A stretch of 24,489 nt of DNA from Clostridia bacterium (GCA_017632155.1 JAGBRZ010000188.1:1-24489); one strand, 5' to 3'; positions 14,571-22,460 are shown, counted from the first letter of the stretch. A program made the numbers and translations. The notes: a model not told the origin generated them from the sequence alone.

Positions 14571-14605
14571 TGAATATTTTTGCGAGAAAAATGATTATTT
14601 ATTCA
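14571..14605. promoter_or_regulatory. Candidate ArgR operator (two ARG boxes)
   Basis: TGATTATTTATTCA at 14592-14605 matches the ARG-box palindrome TGAATWWWWATTCA at 13 of 14 positions when read on minus. A second, half-matching box (TGAATATTTTTGCG) lies at 14571-14584, with its centre 21 bases away, the spacing usual for paired ARG boxes. The pair lies just upstream of the argC -35 box. ArgR itself is not in the window. Confidence 0.5.
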
Positions 14606-14624
14606 TTTTTCGAATCAGCGCGAC

Positions 14625-14866
14625 CCGAGTGGACAGTGGACAGTGGACAGAAAGATGCGGGTTGCTGCAATAATTTTGTGCAAAACATAGAGTTTTTGTA
14701 TTATACTAAAGAGTAATAAGCAATAAAAAATACTCTCGGATATTTGAAGGTATTCAAGATATCCGAGAGTTTTATATAATTAAGTTATTTGTTTAATAAT
14801 GAACAGAAAAGATAAACAAAATTATCATTCGCATCTTTCTGTCCACTGTCCACTGTTCACTCTGAC
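14625..14866. repeat. MITE-like palindrome bounded by period-7 (GTGGACA) arrays
   Basis: Left arm: three GTGGACA heptamers (14629-14649) followed by GAAAGATGCG. Right arm: the inverted form, GCATCTTTCTGTCCACTG..., with three heptamers at 14840-14860. The interior (about 180 bases) holds the stem-loop 14732-14770 at the symmetry centre and a weak plus-strand promoter-like pair (TTGTGC 14676-14681, TATTAT 14699-14704). No ORF. With the argC promoter region this accounts for the gene-free stretch 14484-14873. Confidence 0.78.
14723..14770 (-). terminator. Terminator of the sigma-fusion gene
   Basis: ACTCTCGGATATTTGAA (14732-14748) pairs, with one bulge, with 14753-14770. On minus the stem is followed by TATTTTTTATTG (from 14731 downwards). 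It sits inside the GTGGACA palindrome. Confidence 0.8.
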
Positions 14867-14873
14867 CCGTCCA

Positions 14874-17800
14874 CTAATCCCCATATTTCTCCATCATCTC
14901 CCTCGCTCGCTTGACGAACTCCTTGAATCTCTCGTCGTCGCGGGCGGAGTTGAACCATTCCCAGCCTTTTTTGGCGGTCATTGCGTTGTAATAGCGTGCG
15001 GGACAGGTGGTGTTGATCCACCAGGCTTCCCCGTAGTGCTCGCGGGTGCCGTCGGGGAGGTGAAGAGTGCCGTGATCGCCCTTTTCGATCTTGATGCCGC
15101 CGTAGATCTCCTTGTCGCCAACGTCAAGAAGCGTGCCGTCCGCGATCGCGAACCATTTCGGCGCAAGCTCGAAGGCTCGCTCGAGATATGCGTATGCCTC
15201 GTCCTTTAGCTCGGGCTTCTTGCATCCGAATGTGGTGCAAGCCGCCATAAAGTGCATTTCGGCATAAGCACCGAGCCACGCGGGCGCGATCTCGCCGTTT
15301 TCGTCGGTGAGCATATTTTCGATCATCTTGAGGCGATATTTTGCCCAAGCAACGCCTCGCGGCGCGCATTTCCAGGATCTGCTGTTGCGCGTAATGAAGT
15401 GCAGCATCAGGTGGAGGTTGTTTGCGGAATTACGCAGGCGCGCTTCGGGGAGCTTCTTTTCGTCCCAAATGCGCTCCTCGATGACCTCGCGCTCGACGAA
15501 TGCATATTCCGTGATGGGATCGGGGACGTTGCGGATGCCCGTCATATCCTCAAAAATGTTGATCTCGCCGTCATCGTTGCGGATATAGGTGTATTCCACC
15601 GCGCCGTAATATCCGTCGGTGAGGTCGAGCGCCTCATAGAAACGAACAAGTCCGTCCTCGAAGGGCATATAACCCTTGCCCACGCCCTCGTATGATGAAA
15701 GCTCATAGATCGCCTTCATTCCGCCTGCATAATCGTTGACGGTGCGGACGATTCCGATGCCCTCGGCGAAGTAATATTCCTTGTTTCCGCCGCGGTATGA
15801 GTGACCCGCGTCCATACCGTCGATCTTGAGCGAGAGCTTGAGGCAGTTTTCAAATGTACCCGCCTTTGTGGTGACGCTTCCGCCGTCCTCGACCGACATC
15901 GTCGTCTTGATCGGCATACGGTCGTAAAGTGAATATTCGATCACGGGAGACGCGCCAACGACCCAGGTGTCCGACCAAAGGCATTTTGTCGCATCCTGAA
16001 GAATTCCGTACATGTGGTTGAAAAGCAGGGCATCCTCTGAGGCGACATTTCCGCTTCCGTTCTTCCATTCAAAGGAGAAGCGACGGTCCTGCGTCAGATG
16101 ATATTCCCCATTCTTTTCGTGCAGGGCGGATTTCTGGAAGAAATTCCAATGCCCCGTGACCTTGGTGCCGGGGTTGAACTCGGGATCGGTGTCAAGGATC
16201 CTCCTTGCAACCTTCGCGGCAACACGGCTGTGCAGCTTTTCCATCGGAGTTACTGCAAGCTTTTCGGCAAGCTCGATCTGGCGGTAAACGTCCTCGATCT
16301 TGCAGTTGTCCTTTTCGTCATAGCTGCAATAATCGTTGCGGACGCACTCGATCATCTCAAGCCAAGAGGACTCGTCATAGCCGAAGCGCTCGCTTTCATC
16401 GTATGTTGAGATGATCGCGTTTTCGCCGTCAAAGAATCTGACCTCGTAGCTGTCAACCGACCTTAAATATTGGGAATTTCCGTCGATCGAATATTCCCAT
16501 CTGTTGCCGACCGCAAGCGGGATCAGTCCTTCGCCGCCCTTTATCTCGTATGAAGTGAGGTAAGCCGTGTCGCTGATACCGTCGAGTCTGCGCTCGTATT
16601 TTACGATACCAACGCCCGCGCGGTACCAGATCTTGTAATAGGAAGTACCGTTCCACCATTTGTATTCCTTAGACTCCCAAACGTGGCAGTTTTCAAACAC
16701 ACCCGCGGGAGTTTCGGCGCGTTCGCTGTCGGAAAGATAGGTGAGAGTCGAGCTGTCGGTGGCGGTGTAGCACTCACCCACGGGAATATCGAGGAAGAAA
16801 TAACCGTCGCAGCTGCCCGCGTTTTCGAACAACATCGAGCGCGTGTCGCAGCCCGAATGAAGATAACCTTCCCCGTAGCCGTCGCGGTTCCAGGATCTCG
16901 GCACGCCGTCGATAATTCTTATCTTATCTGCGCCGAAACCGACGGCGTATGAGTTTTTATCTGCCTGTCCGAATTTTTCTTCCATTCTTCCAAGCAAGTC
17001 AAGCGCGTTTGCTGCGAGCGAATGTACGGTATCGGACGCGGTGACAAGCTTTTGCGCCTTTTCCAGACATTCACGGCTTTCCTCATATTTCCTATCCATC
17101 ATATATCTGTATCCGAGGCGGAATATTTCGTAAGCCGTTGCACCGACAAATCCCGCTTTTTCGAGCGCGGGGATCTGCACGTCGCGCATAAATTCGATCT
17201 GCTTCTGACCGCTGTATTCTTCGTCCTCGCGGGTGAGGATAAAGCGCATTATTTCGTCGTTTTTACCGATCAGCGCCGCTTCCTTGATGCGGGCGAAGAG
17301 GTCCTCGTTCTTTTTGCCGGGTAGCCACCACCAGCCGCGCGCGAGGACGTCGGCGAGGGCGTGGTATTTATCCTTGCATTCGGGAAGGTTTTCGACCTCG
17401 GCGAGCATGTCGGAATAGACCGCCGCGAAGCCGCTTTTGTCGCTCATGATCTGCCAGAGCTTGATCTCTTCAACCTTCTTCATTACTCTCAGGACGAGAG
17501 TGTCGTTTGCCTTTTCATTCATAGCACAAAGTTCCTTTCTCAGCTTTTTTCTGCCTTCGTGGAGCTGGGATTTGACGGTGCCGACAGAAATTTGCATTTT
17601 TTTCGCGATTTCGGCGACCGAAAGCTCCTCGAAGTAATGAAGAGTGATCACGCGGCGCACCTTCTCGGGAAGCGAGAGGACGGTGCGGTTAAGCTCTTCC
17701 TTTTCCTCGGAGATCGCGTAAAGCGAGGCGGGGTCCTGCTCGTAGTCGGTGACGTCCGCGTATTTTTCAATGTCCTCGATCGGGGCAAAGGGACGGTAGC

Positions 17801-18068
17801 GGCGCACGGTGTTTTTCGCGCTGAACATTGCGATCTTGCACACCCAAGCGAGGAATTTTGCGGGCTCGGAGAGGGTATCGAGCTTCATCCACGCGGTGAC
17901 GAATGCATCCTGCGAGGCGTCCTCTGCCATAAAGTGATTGTGCGTGACCGATGCCGCCGCCGCGATGACGGAGTTCTGATGCCGCACCACAAGCGCCTCA
18001 AACGCTTCCTTTTCGCCCGCAAGCGTCAAAAGCACCAGCGTTTCGTCGTTTTGATTTCTGTAATTCAC
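14874..18068 (-). CDS. Giant ECF sigma factor fused to a ~880-residue unknown C-terminal region
   Basis: 1064 residues. Residues ~20-92 are sigma-70 region 2 (FEALVVRHQNSVI, DASQDAFVTAWMKL, FLAWVCKIAMFSAKNTVRR) and ~125-182 region 4 with a helix-turn-helix (LPEKVRRVITLHYFEELS, AEIAKKMQISVGTVKSQLHE, GRKKLRKEL), the plan of an ECF sigma factor, normally ~170-200 residues. The rest contains an alpha-helical, TPR-like part (~185-365), two related beta modules (TPAGVFENC 453-461 then AGVGIVKYE 484-492; TKAGTFENC 734-742 then AEGIGIVRT 768-776, each followed by a SYE...G...P stretch), and a second helical TPR-like part (~880-1064). No signal peptide or membrane helix is visible, so it is probably cytoplasmic. 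The start is GTG at 18068 with AAAGGAG upstream. No anti-sigma gene is adjacent; the C-terminal region may be the sensor or inhibitor (inference). Confidence 0.9.
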   Translation of the reverse strand: MNYRNQNDETLVLLTLAGEKEAFEALVVRHQNSVIAAAASVTHNHFMAEDASQDAFVTAWMKLDTLSEPAKFLAWVCKIAMFSAKNTVRRYRPFAPIEDIEKYADVTDYEQDPASLYAISEEKEELNRTVLSLPEKVRRVITLHYFEELSVAEIAKKMQISVGTVKSQLHEGRKKLRKELCAMNEKANDTLVLRVMKKVEEIKLWQIMSDKSGFAAVYSDMLAEVENLPECKDKYHALADVLARGWWWLPGKKNEDLFARIKEAALIGKNDEIMRFILTREDEEYSGQKQIEFMRDVQIPALEKAGFVGATAYEIFRLGYRYMMDRKYEESRECLEKAQKLVTASDTVHSLAANALDLLGRMEEKFGQADKNSYAVGFGADKIRIIDGVPRSWNRDGYGEGYLHSGCDTRSMLFENAGSCDGYFFLDIPVGECYTATDSSTLTYLSDSERAETPAGVFENCHVWESKEYKWWNGTSYYKIWYRAGVGIVKYERRLDGISDTAYLTSYEIKGGEGLIPLAVGNRWEYSIDGNSQYLRSVDSYEVRFFDGENAIISTYDESERFGYDESSWLEMIECVRNDYCSYDEKDNCKIEDVYRQIELAEKLAVTPMEKLHSRVAAKVARRILDTDPEFNPGTKVTGHWNFFQKSALHEKNGEYHLTQDRRFSFEWKNGSGNVASEDALLFNHMYGILQDATKCLWSDTWVVGASPVIEYSLYDRMPIKTTMSVEDGGSVTTKAGTFENCLKLSLKIDGMDAGHSYRGGNKEYYFAEGIGIVRTVNDYAGGMKAIYELSSYEGVGKGYMPFEDGLVRFYEALDLTDGYYGAVEYTYIRNDDGEINIFEDMTGIRNVPDPITEYAFVEREVIEERIWDEKKLPEARLRNSANNLHLMLHFITRNSRSWKCAPRGVAWAKYRLKMIENMLTDENGEIAPAWLGAYAEMHFMAACTTFGCKKPELKDEAYAYLERAFELAPKWFAIADGTLLDVGDKEIYGGIKIEKGDHGTLHLPDGTREHYGEAWWINTTCPARYYNAMTAKKGWEWFNSARDDERFKEFVKRAREMMEKYGD

Positions 18069-18180
18069 TTCGCGTTCTCCTTTCGTTGTTGCCTTTTTGA
18101 ACGTTCATTTAGTAGTGTCAAGAGAACGCCCGAAGGTTGGGAAGGTTGAGAAAATTTTTCAAAAAACTTTGTGTAAGGAT

Positions 18181-18209
18181 ATTATAGCATAGATTTTGGG
18201 GTTTGTCTA
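18181..18209 (-). promoter_or_regulatory. Promoter of the sigma-fusion gene
   Basis: On minus: TAGACA (18204-18209), 17-base spacer, TATAAT (18181-18186). The leader is about 105 bases and contains the perfect palindrome TGAACGTTCA at 18098-18107, a possible regulatory site. Confidence 0.7.
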
Positions 18210-18231
18210 TACAAATGTAATGTCATATTTT
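18203..18231 (+). promoter_or_regulatory. Weak candidate promoter for the SLH gene
   Basis: TTGTCT (18203-18208), 17-base spacer, TATTTT (18226-18231). It would overlap the -35 box of the divergent sigma-gene promoter. Both hexamers are poor matches. Confidence 0.3.
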
Positions 18232-18280
18232 CCTTCCCGCCGCCGTATTAATTATTGAATAAATTTTGCGAGGTGAAACT

Positions 18281-19582
18281 ATGCGAAGAAGAATTTTTGT
18301 ATTTTTGATCGGTTTTTGTTTGTTTTTGACTTGCGCGGTGATGCCGTCGATGGCGGTAGGGGAGGGAGCGGAGGCGCTTCTTTCGCCGGGGCTCTGTGTG
18401 ATCGCGGCGCGGTGCGAGATGGTCGTGTCCGGTGTGCCGGGCGGGGAGGTCGTGTTCACGCGCGATGATTTTGCCCGCGCGGTGGGGTATGTTCCCGAAA
18501 GCATAAAGGTTACTGGCCGCCCCGATTCTGCGGTCGGTCAGCTCACCGTCGGCCAAGTGGTCGTGCCTGAGGGTCAGGTGCTCTCTCGCGCGAGCCTTGA
18601 CAAAATGGCGTTCATGCCGAGCGGTCTTCCCGCGGCGGAGGATACGGTTTTTAATTTCACTGCGGACGGCTCTCCGTATGAATACACCTGCATTGTGAGG
18701 CTCGTCGAAGCGGGAAAAACAAACACCGCACCCACGCTTGAGTGCGCCACGGCGGCGTCGCTTTCTGCGCGTGTGCCCGAGGGCGGCATCTGCGGCGGCA
18801 CTTTGGCGGCATCCGATCCCGAGGGTGATTCTCTCGTTTTCGAGATCACATCCTATCCGCGCCACGGCAGCGTGATCCTCTCCGACCGCGAAAGCGGACG
18901 CTATCTCTACCGCCCGAGCGCGGGTTACACGGGCAGGGATTCCTTTTCCTACACCGTTCGCGACGAATGGGGCAACTATGCGGGTGAGGCGGAGGTCAAA
19001 GTGATGGTCAGCCGTCTTTCCTCACCCGATTATGCGGATATGGCGGGCAGCGCCGAAACTTTCGCGCGGCTTTGCGAGTCCGAGGGGCTGATGAGCGGCA
19101 CTTCCTACGGCGACGGAACCTATTTTTATCCCGAAAAGGGAATGACCCGCGCCGAATTCACCGTGACTTTGCTGACCGCGGCGGGTATCGCGCCCGACGG
19201 TGAGGGTGAATTCGATTTTGCCGATAATGACGAAATTCCCGCATCGGCGCGCGGATTTGTCGCAAAAGCAAGCGAGCTTGGGCTCTCGAACGGCTGGATA
19301 AAGGACGGAAAACAGGTTTTCGAGCCGAACCGCGAGATCACGCTTGCCGAGGCGGCTAAAATGACGGCACGGCTGCTTGGGCTTGAATACGACGGCGCGG
19401 TGGAAGTATCACTCGGCGGCGCGAATTACGCGCGTTACGAGATCGCGGCGCTCTGCTCGGCGGGGCTCGGAAACGCCTTTGCGGACGCTTCACCGAACGG
19501 AATTCTGAACCGTGCCGAAGCCGCGGAGATACTTTGCGGAGTCCTCTCCATCGCACGTGCGGGAGGTATCGGAAATGAATAA
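18281..19582 (+). CDS. Secreted protein with cadherin-like/Ig-like domain and SLH repeats
   Basis: 433 residues from the ATG at 18281 (AGGTGA just upstream; a TTG 15 bases earlier is less likely because it would overlap the ribosome binding site). Residues 1-25 are a signal peptide (RRRIFVFLIGFCLFLTCAV, cleavage likely after PSMA). An N-terminal ~115-residue region is unrecognised. Around 145-245 lies a cadherin-like/Ig domain (NTAPTLECATA ... DPEGDSLVFEITSYPRHGSV ... YTGRDSFSYTVRDEWGNYAGE). The C-terminal ~180 residues contain three S-layer-homology units (EKGMTRAEFTVTLLTAAG; NREITLAEAAKMTARLLGL; NGILNRAEAAEILCGVLS), which bind pyruvylated secondary wall polymers. It is therefore a wall-attached protein. 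The downstream amidase gene overlaps its end by eight bases. Confidence 0.87.
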   Translation: MRRRIFVFLIGFCLFLTCAVMPSMAVGEGAEALLSPGLCVIAARCEMVVSGVPGGEVVFTRDDFARAVGYVPESIKVTGRPDSAVGQLTVGQVVVPEGQVLSRASLDKMAFMPSGLPAAEDTVFNFTADGSPYEYTCIVRLVEAGKTNTAPTLECATAASLSARVPEGGICGGTLAASDPEGDSLVFEITSYPRHGSVILSDRESGRYLYRPSAGYTGRDSFSYTVRDEWGNYAGEAEVKVMVSRLSSPDYADMAGSAETFARLCESEGLMSGTSYGDGTYFYPEKGMTRAEFTVTLLTAAGIAPDGEGEFDFADNDEIPASARGFVAKASELGLSNGWIKDGKQVFEPNREITLAEAAKMTARLLGLEYDGAVEVSLGGANYARYEIAALCSAGLGNAFADASPNGILNRAEAAEILCGVLSIARAGGIGNE

Positions 19583-20159
19583 TAATCCATATCCGAACCT
19601 CACCTACATTCCTTACGATCGCGGCCGTGCGGTCGAGTATGCGCGGCGGTGGGCGCTCGAGCGAAATCCCATCTTCGAGGACTACACGGGCATCGGCGGC
19701 GATTGCACGAATTTCGTGTCGCAGGCGATCTTTGCGGGCACCTGCGTGCAGAATTACACGCCCGAGTATGGGTGGTACTTCATCTCGCCCGAGCAGCGCG
19801 CGCCCGCCTGGACGAGTGTGGAATATTTTTACGATTTTATAACGGGCGCGGCGGATTTTTCTGCCGTAAACGGCGGCACGGGACCGTTCGGATTCCCGAT
19901 ATCTCTCGACCGCGTGCGCCCCGGCGACGTCATTCAGCTTGCCGACGAGGCAGGGGATTTTTATCACACGCTGATAGTTTCCGCCGTTGACGGCGGCGAG
20001 ATCTACATCTGCGCCCACTCGGACGATGCCCTCGACCGCCCGCTTTCAAGCTACAACAACGCCTCCGAGCGCGCCATAATGATCGCGGGAGCGCGAACAA
20101 GACCCGTTTACCCCTGCTTCGACAGCCTTATCGGCGGCGAAACAGAACCGATGGGGTGA
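19575..20159 (+). CDS. Amidase_6-type (putative amidase domain) protein
   Basis: 194 residues. The Amidase_6 pattern is clear: YDRGRAVEYARRWALERNP, the cysteine motif GGDCTNFVSQ (candidate nucleophile), GWYFISPEQRAPAWTSVEYFYDF, RPGDVIQLAD and a histidine in FYHTLIVS, with AHSDD later, consistent with a papain-like NlpC/CHAP-type Cys-His enzyme. Family members are predicted to act on peptidoglycan or peptide bonds; the substrate is unknown. No signal peptide is present, as in many members of this family. The ATG at 19575 (GGGAGG upstream) lies inside the last codons of the SLH gene, so the two are translated together from one transcript. A strong terminator follows. Confidence 0.87.
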   Translation: MNNNPYPNLTYIPYDRGRAVEYARRWALERNPIFEDYTGIGGDCTNFVSQAIFAGTCVQNYTPEYGWYFISPEQRAPAWTSVEYFYDFITGAADFSAVNGGTGPFGFPISLDRVRPGDVIQLADEAGDFYHTLIVSAVDGGEIYICAHSDDALDRPLSSYNNASERAIMIAGARTRPVYPCFDSLIGGETEPMG

Positions 20160-20173
20160 TAATGTTCGAGGCA

Positions 20174-20213
20174 AAAACACTTGCATATCACAGATGATAT
20201 GCAAGTGTTTTTT
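20174..20213 (+). terminator. Terminator of the SLH-amidase operon
   Basis: AAAACACTTGCATATCA (20174-20190) pairs perfectly with 20195-20211 around CAGA, ending in TTTTTT. On minus the flanking AAAA would allow bidirectional action. Confidence 0.93.
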
Positions 20214-20256
20214 ACGTGGTTTACAAATGAAAAAGTATCGATCAGTCTTAAAAAAC

Positions 20257-20285
20257 TTGATTTTTAGATAGCTTTGTAGTATAAT
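20257..20285 (+). promoter_or_regulatory. Promoter of the HExxH lipoprotein gene
   Basis: TTGATT (20257-20262), 17-base spacer, TATAAT (20280-20285). A GGGTGA ribosome binding site precedes the ATG at 20319. Confidence 0.82.
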
Positions 20286-20318
20286 GAATGTGTATAATGT
20301 TTTTTAGCGGGTGATGAT

Positions 20319-21797
20319 ATGAAAAAATGTATATTATTTGTGCTTATTATACTTCTGCTGCTCTGCGGATGCGCAGATAAGCGTTCTTATGAATATTATA
20401 CGCAAGATATTACTTATTCTGAGCCAACGGCTCAATATGCTTTTAGATTGAATATGGACACAACGGAAACCGAATGCGCCAAATACTTTTTTGAAGAAAG
20501 CATCGAGAATAAAGACCGTGAGGCTTGCATAGAAGTAACGGATAAGGTGTTGTCACACTTGACATTGGATGAAGTTGTTCCTGAAATATATATTTTCGCA
20601 AATGACAGATATAGTTACAAGAACATAAGTGAGCACAAGTTTTATTGCTCCATTCAAGATTGGAAATCGATTGAATATATAACAGATGTTTTGCTTGTCG
20701 CCTACGGTGAATCGACACATTACGGAACGGCTTTCGGCTACGCAAATTATCTATCTAAAAATTATAATTGGAACAGTTACGAAAGCAAATTTTCTAATCC
20801 TTCTGTTAGTGACACATTCGACTTGAATTATTTGTGCTTTAACGAGAGCTTTACTACATCCAATGATATTGCTGTTGCAAAAGGAATTGCCTGTGATTTT
20901 GTTGAATCTTACATCAGCCAACATGGAGAACAAGCATTCCAACAGCTTTTGTCTGCTCCTTTCAAATCAATAGATGCTATTGCGGCATACTATACGGAAA
21001 ACGGAGTATCTTATAACCCTTCGGCAGTTCAATATGGATATGGCGGTAAAAAATACGATTATTTGGTTTACTCTGATTACGGTACATTCTATATCGGAAA
21101 AGATTGGGTCGATATGTGTGCGGAGCAAAATCCGCTGATAACTGATGGCTTTCTGCACGCCAATTATGCTGAAACCAAAACTTTTTTTGAAACAACTCTG
21201 AAGCAGATGAAACAGTATCAAGACTTATTTAATCTTGGCGATTATAATAATGATTTAGATATTGTTTTCTCAAACCCGATAAGCGCATCCAAATTTTCAT
21301 TTTACCAAACTGTAATTCACCGCATTTATCTATATAATGTTGATTCTTTAATGCACGAATACATTCACTCGCTGACAACGACGAATACCTCAATGGCAAT
21401 GTGGAAGGATGAGGGATTTGCGAGATATTTTTCTTACTATTATGATTTCTACGGAATGCCATTTTTGAATCAAGATTACAATAATTCCCCTAACACACCC
21501 GAACTAAAGTATATTCACGAATATTTAGCCACAATAAATAGACCCATAGATATGGAAAAAGATTATTGTGAATTAGAGAATGTTGCTGTGTATTACTTCG
21601 GCTTTACTGACCCCAATAAGAACTATCTAACCGGTTCTTCATTTGTTCAGTATTTGGTGAAGCAGTATGGCGAGGAGGCTGTTATCAATTCAATTTACGG
21701 AAACGGCGATCCACTGCCAAAATCCTATGCCGAATTGGTAAAGGAGTGGAACGAATTTATTGAAGTTAATTATAGTAATTACAGTAAATATAAATAG
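20319..21797 (+). CDS. Lipoprotein with HExxH gluzincin-like metallopeptidase motif
   Basis: 492 residues. The signal peptide ends in LLLLCGC, with the lipidation cysteine at residue 18. Near residues 344-352 the sequence LMHEYIHSL gives HEYIH (H346, E347, H350), followed after 14 residues by E365 in KDEGFARYFSYYYD. This HExxH plus downstream E in a (W)x(S/D)EG(L/F)A(x)Y context resembles the peptidase MA-like/gluzincin group, where two histidines and a glutamate hold zinc and the HE glutamate activates water. The N-terminal ~320 residues are unrecognised. It is probably anchored to the outer face of the membrane. The gene is visibly more AT-rich than its neighbours on both sides and is flanked by repeats, which suggests separate acquisition. 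Substrate unknown. A stem-loop follows at 21854-21906. Confidence 0.83.
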   Translation: MKKCILFVLIILLLLCGCADKRSYEYYTQDITYSEPTAQYAFRLNMDTTETECAKYFFEESIENKDREACIEVTDKVLSHLTLDEVVPEIYIFANDRYSYKNISEHKFYCSIQDWKSIEYITDVLLVAYGESTHYGTAFGYANYLSKNYNWNSYESKFSNPSVSDTFDLNYLCFNESFTTSNDIAVAKGIACDFVESYISQHGEQAFQQLLSAPFKSIDAIAAYYTENGVSYNPSAVQYGYGGKKYDYLVYSDYGTFYIGKDWVDMCAEQNPLITDGFLHANYAETKTFFETTLKQMKQYQDLFNLGDYNNDLDIVFSNPISASKFSFYQTVIHRIYLYNVDSLMHEYIHSLTTTNTSMAMWKDEGFARYFSYYYDFYGMPFLNQDYNNSPNTPELKYIHEYLATINRPIDMEKDYCELENVAVYYFGFTDPNKNYLTGSSFVQYLVKQYGEEAVINSIYGNGDPLPKSYAELVKEWNEFIEVNYSNYSKYK

Positions 21798-21853
21798 AAT
21801 TTGGATTGAAGCAAGATAAATATTTTATTAGTTTGAAAGAATTAATTTAAGGT

Positions 21854-21906
21854 AATACCGCACAATTCCGATGGCGCATTTGCGCGCCACGAAGTTGTGC
21901 GGTATT
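21854..21906. repeat. Long stem-loop after the HExxH lipoprotein gene
   Basis: AATACCGCACAA (21854-21865) pairs with 21895-21906, and inside it TGGCGC (21872-21877) pairs with 21884-21889. It is followed by GCTTTAATATTT, so it may work as a terminator, but its nested build looks like a dispersed repeat. The gene-free stretch 21798-22569 holds this, the palindrome 21931-22280, the heptamer repeat 22345-22460 and the promoter at 22529-22537. Confidence 0.7.
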
Positions 21907-21930
21907 GCTTTAATATTTCTGTCTAATATG

Positions 21931-22280
21931 CAGTACAGACTCCGCCACCCCTCATTCGTCACGCTCGCGCGTGCCACCTTCTCCCAAGATCCGGGAGAAG
22001 GCTGATTAGTTGGTTCGCTCTTGTTTTTTTCAGCGAACACCGTTTAGGATAAAATCGTTTGTTGGTCAAATAGGAATATTTTATTGAAATAGTTTGCTAA
22101 AGCTCCATTGCGAGTGCGAAATAATATAAATAAAAATATTCCTCTTTGATCAACTGAATTATTGTAATGAATATCATTCGCTGTACAAATAAGCGAATTG
22201 CACAAACTTTTAGCCTTCTCCCGGATCTTGGGAGAAGGTGGCGCGTAAGCGACGAATGAGGGGTGGCGGAGTCTGTACTG
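21931..22280. repeat. ~350-bp imperfect palindrome (MITE-like)
   Basis: Outer arms 21931-22002 and 22212-22280 are inverted copies of about 70 bases (starting CAGTACAGACTCCGCC, ending in the CTTCTCCC hairpin motif). Inside, 22061-22083 pairs with about 22132-22153, and CAGCGAA (22031-22037) with TTCGCTG (22177-22183). All three pairs share one symmetry centre near 22106, so the element is one long degenerate hairpin rather than two separate repeats. No ORF or transposase is inside. Confidence 0.85.
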
Positions 22281-22344
22281 TACAATGGAGAAGGGTATTT
22301 ATTACAATCAAACTATACCAAGAATGCTATGTTCGCACTTGCTG

Positions 22345-22460
22345 ATTAATTATTCATGCACCGCAGGTGTGGTTCATCAGCGAAGCGGTTTCATTATTCA
22401 TCAATAATCAAGATTGGTCAAATGAATAATGAATGATGAAGAATGAATAATGAATAATAA
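22345..22460. repeat. RATGAAT heptamer repeat with shared 28-base core
   Basis: Heptamers AATGAAT, AATGAAT, GATGAAG, AATGAAT, AATGAAT run at 22421-22455. The core containing AGCGAAGCGG at 22374-22401 is the same, with two differences, as 11433-11460 between argB and argD. Inverted TTCATTATTCAT faces the array. Confidence 0.78.

Noticed and set aside
19512..19582. Possible frameshift splitting one SLH-amidase fusion protein
   Set aside because: Amidase_6 proteins of this type usually start just like the ORF at 19575 and often lack a signal peptide, and GGGAGG is well placed; a normal gene overlap is simpler.
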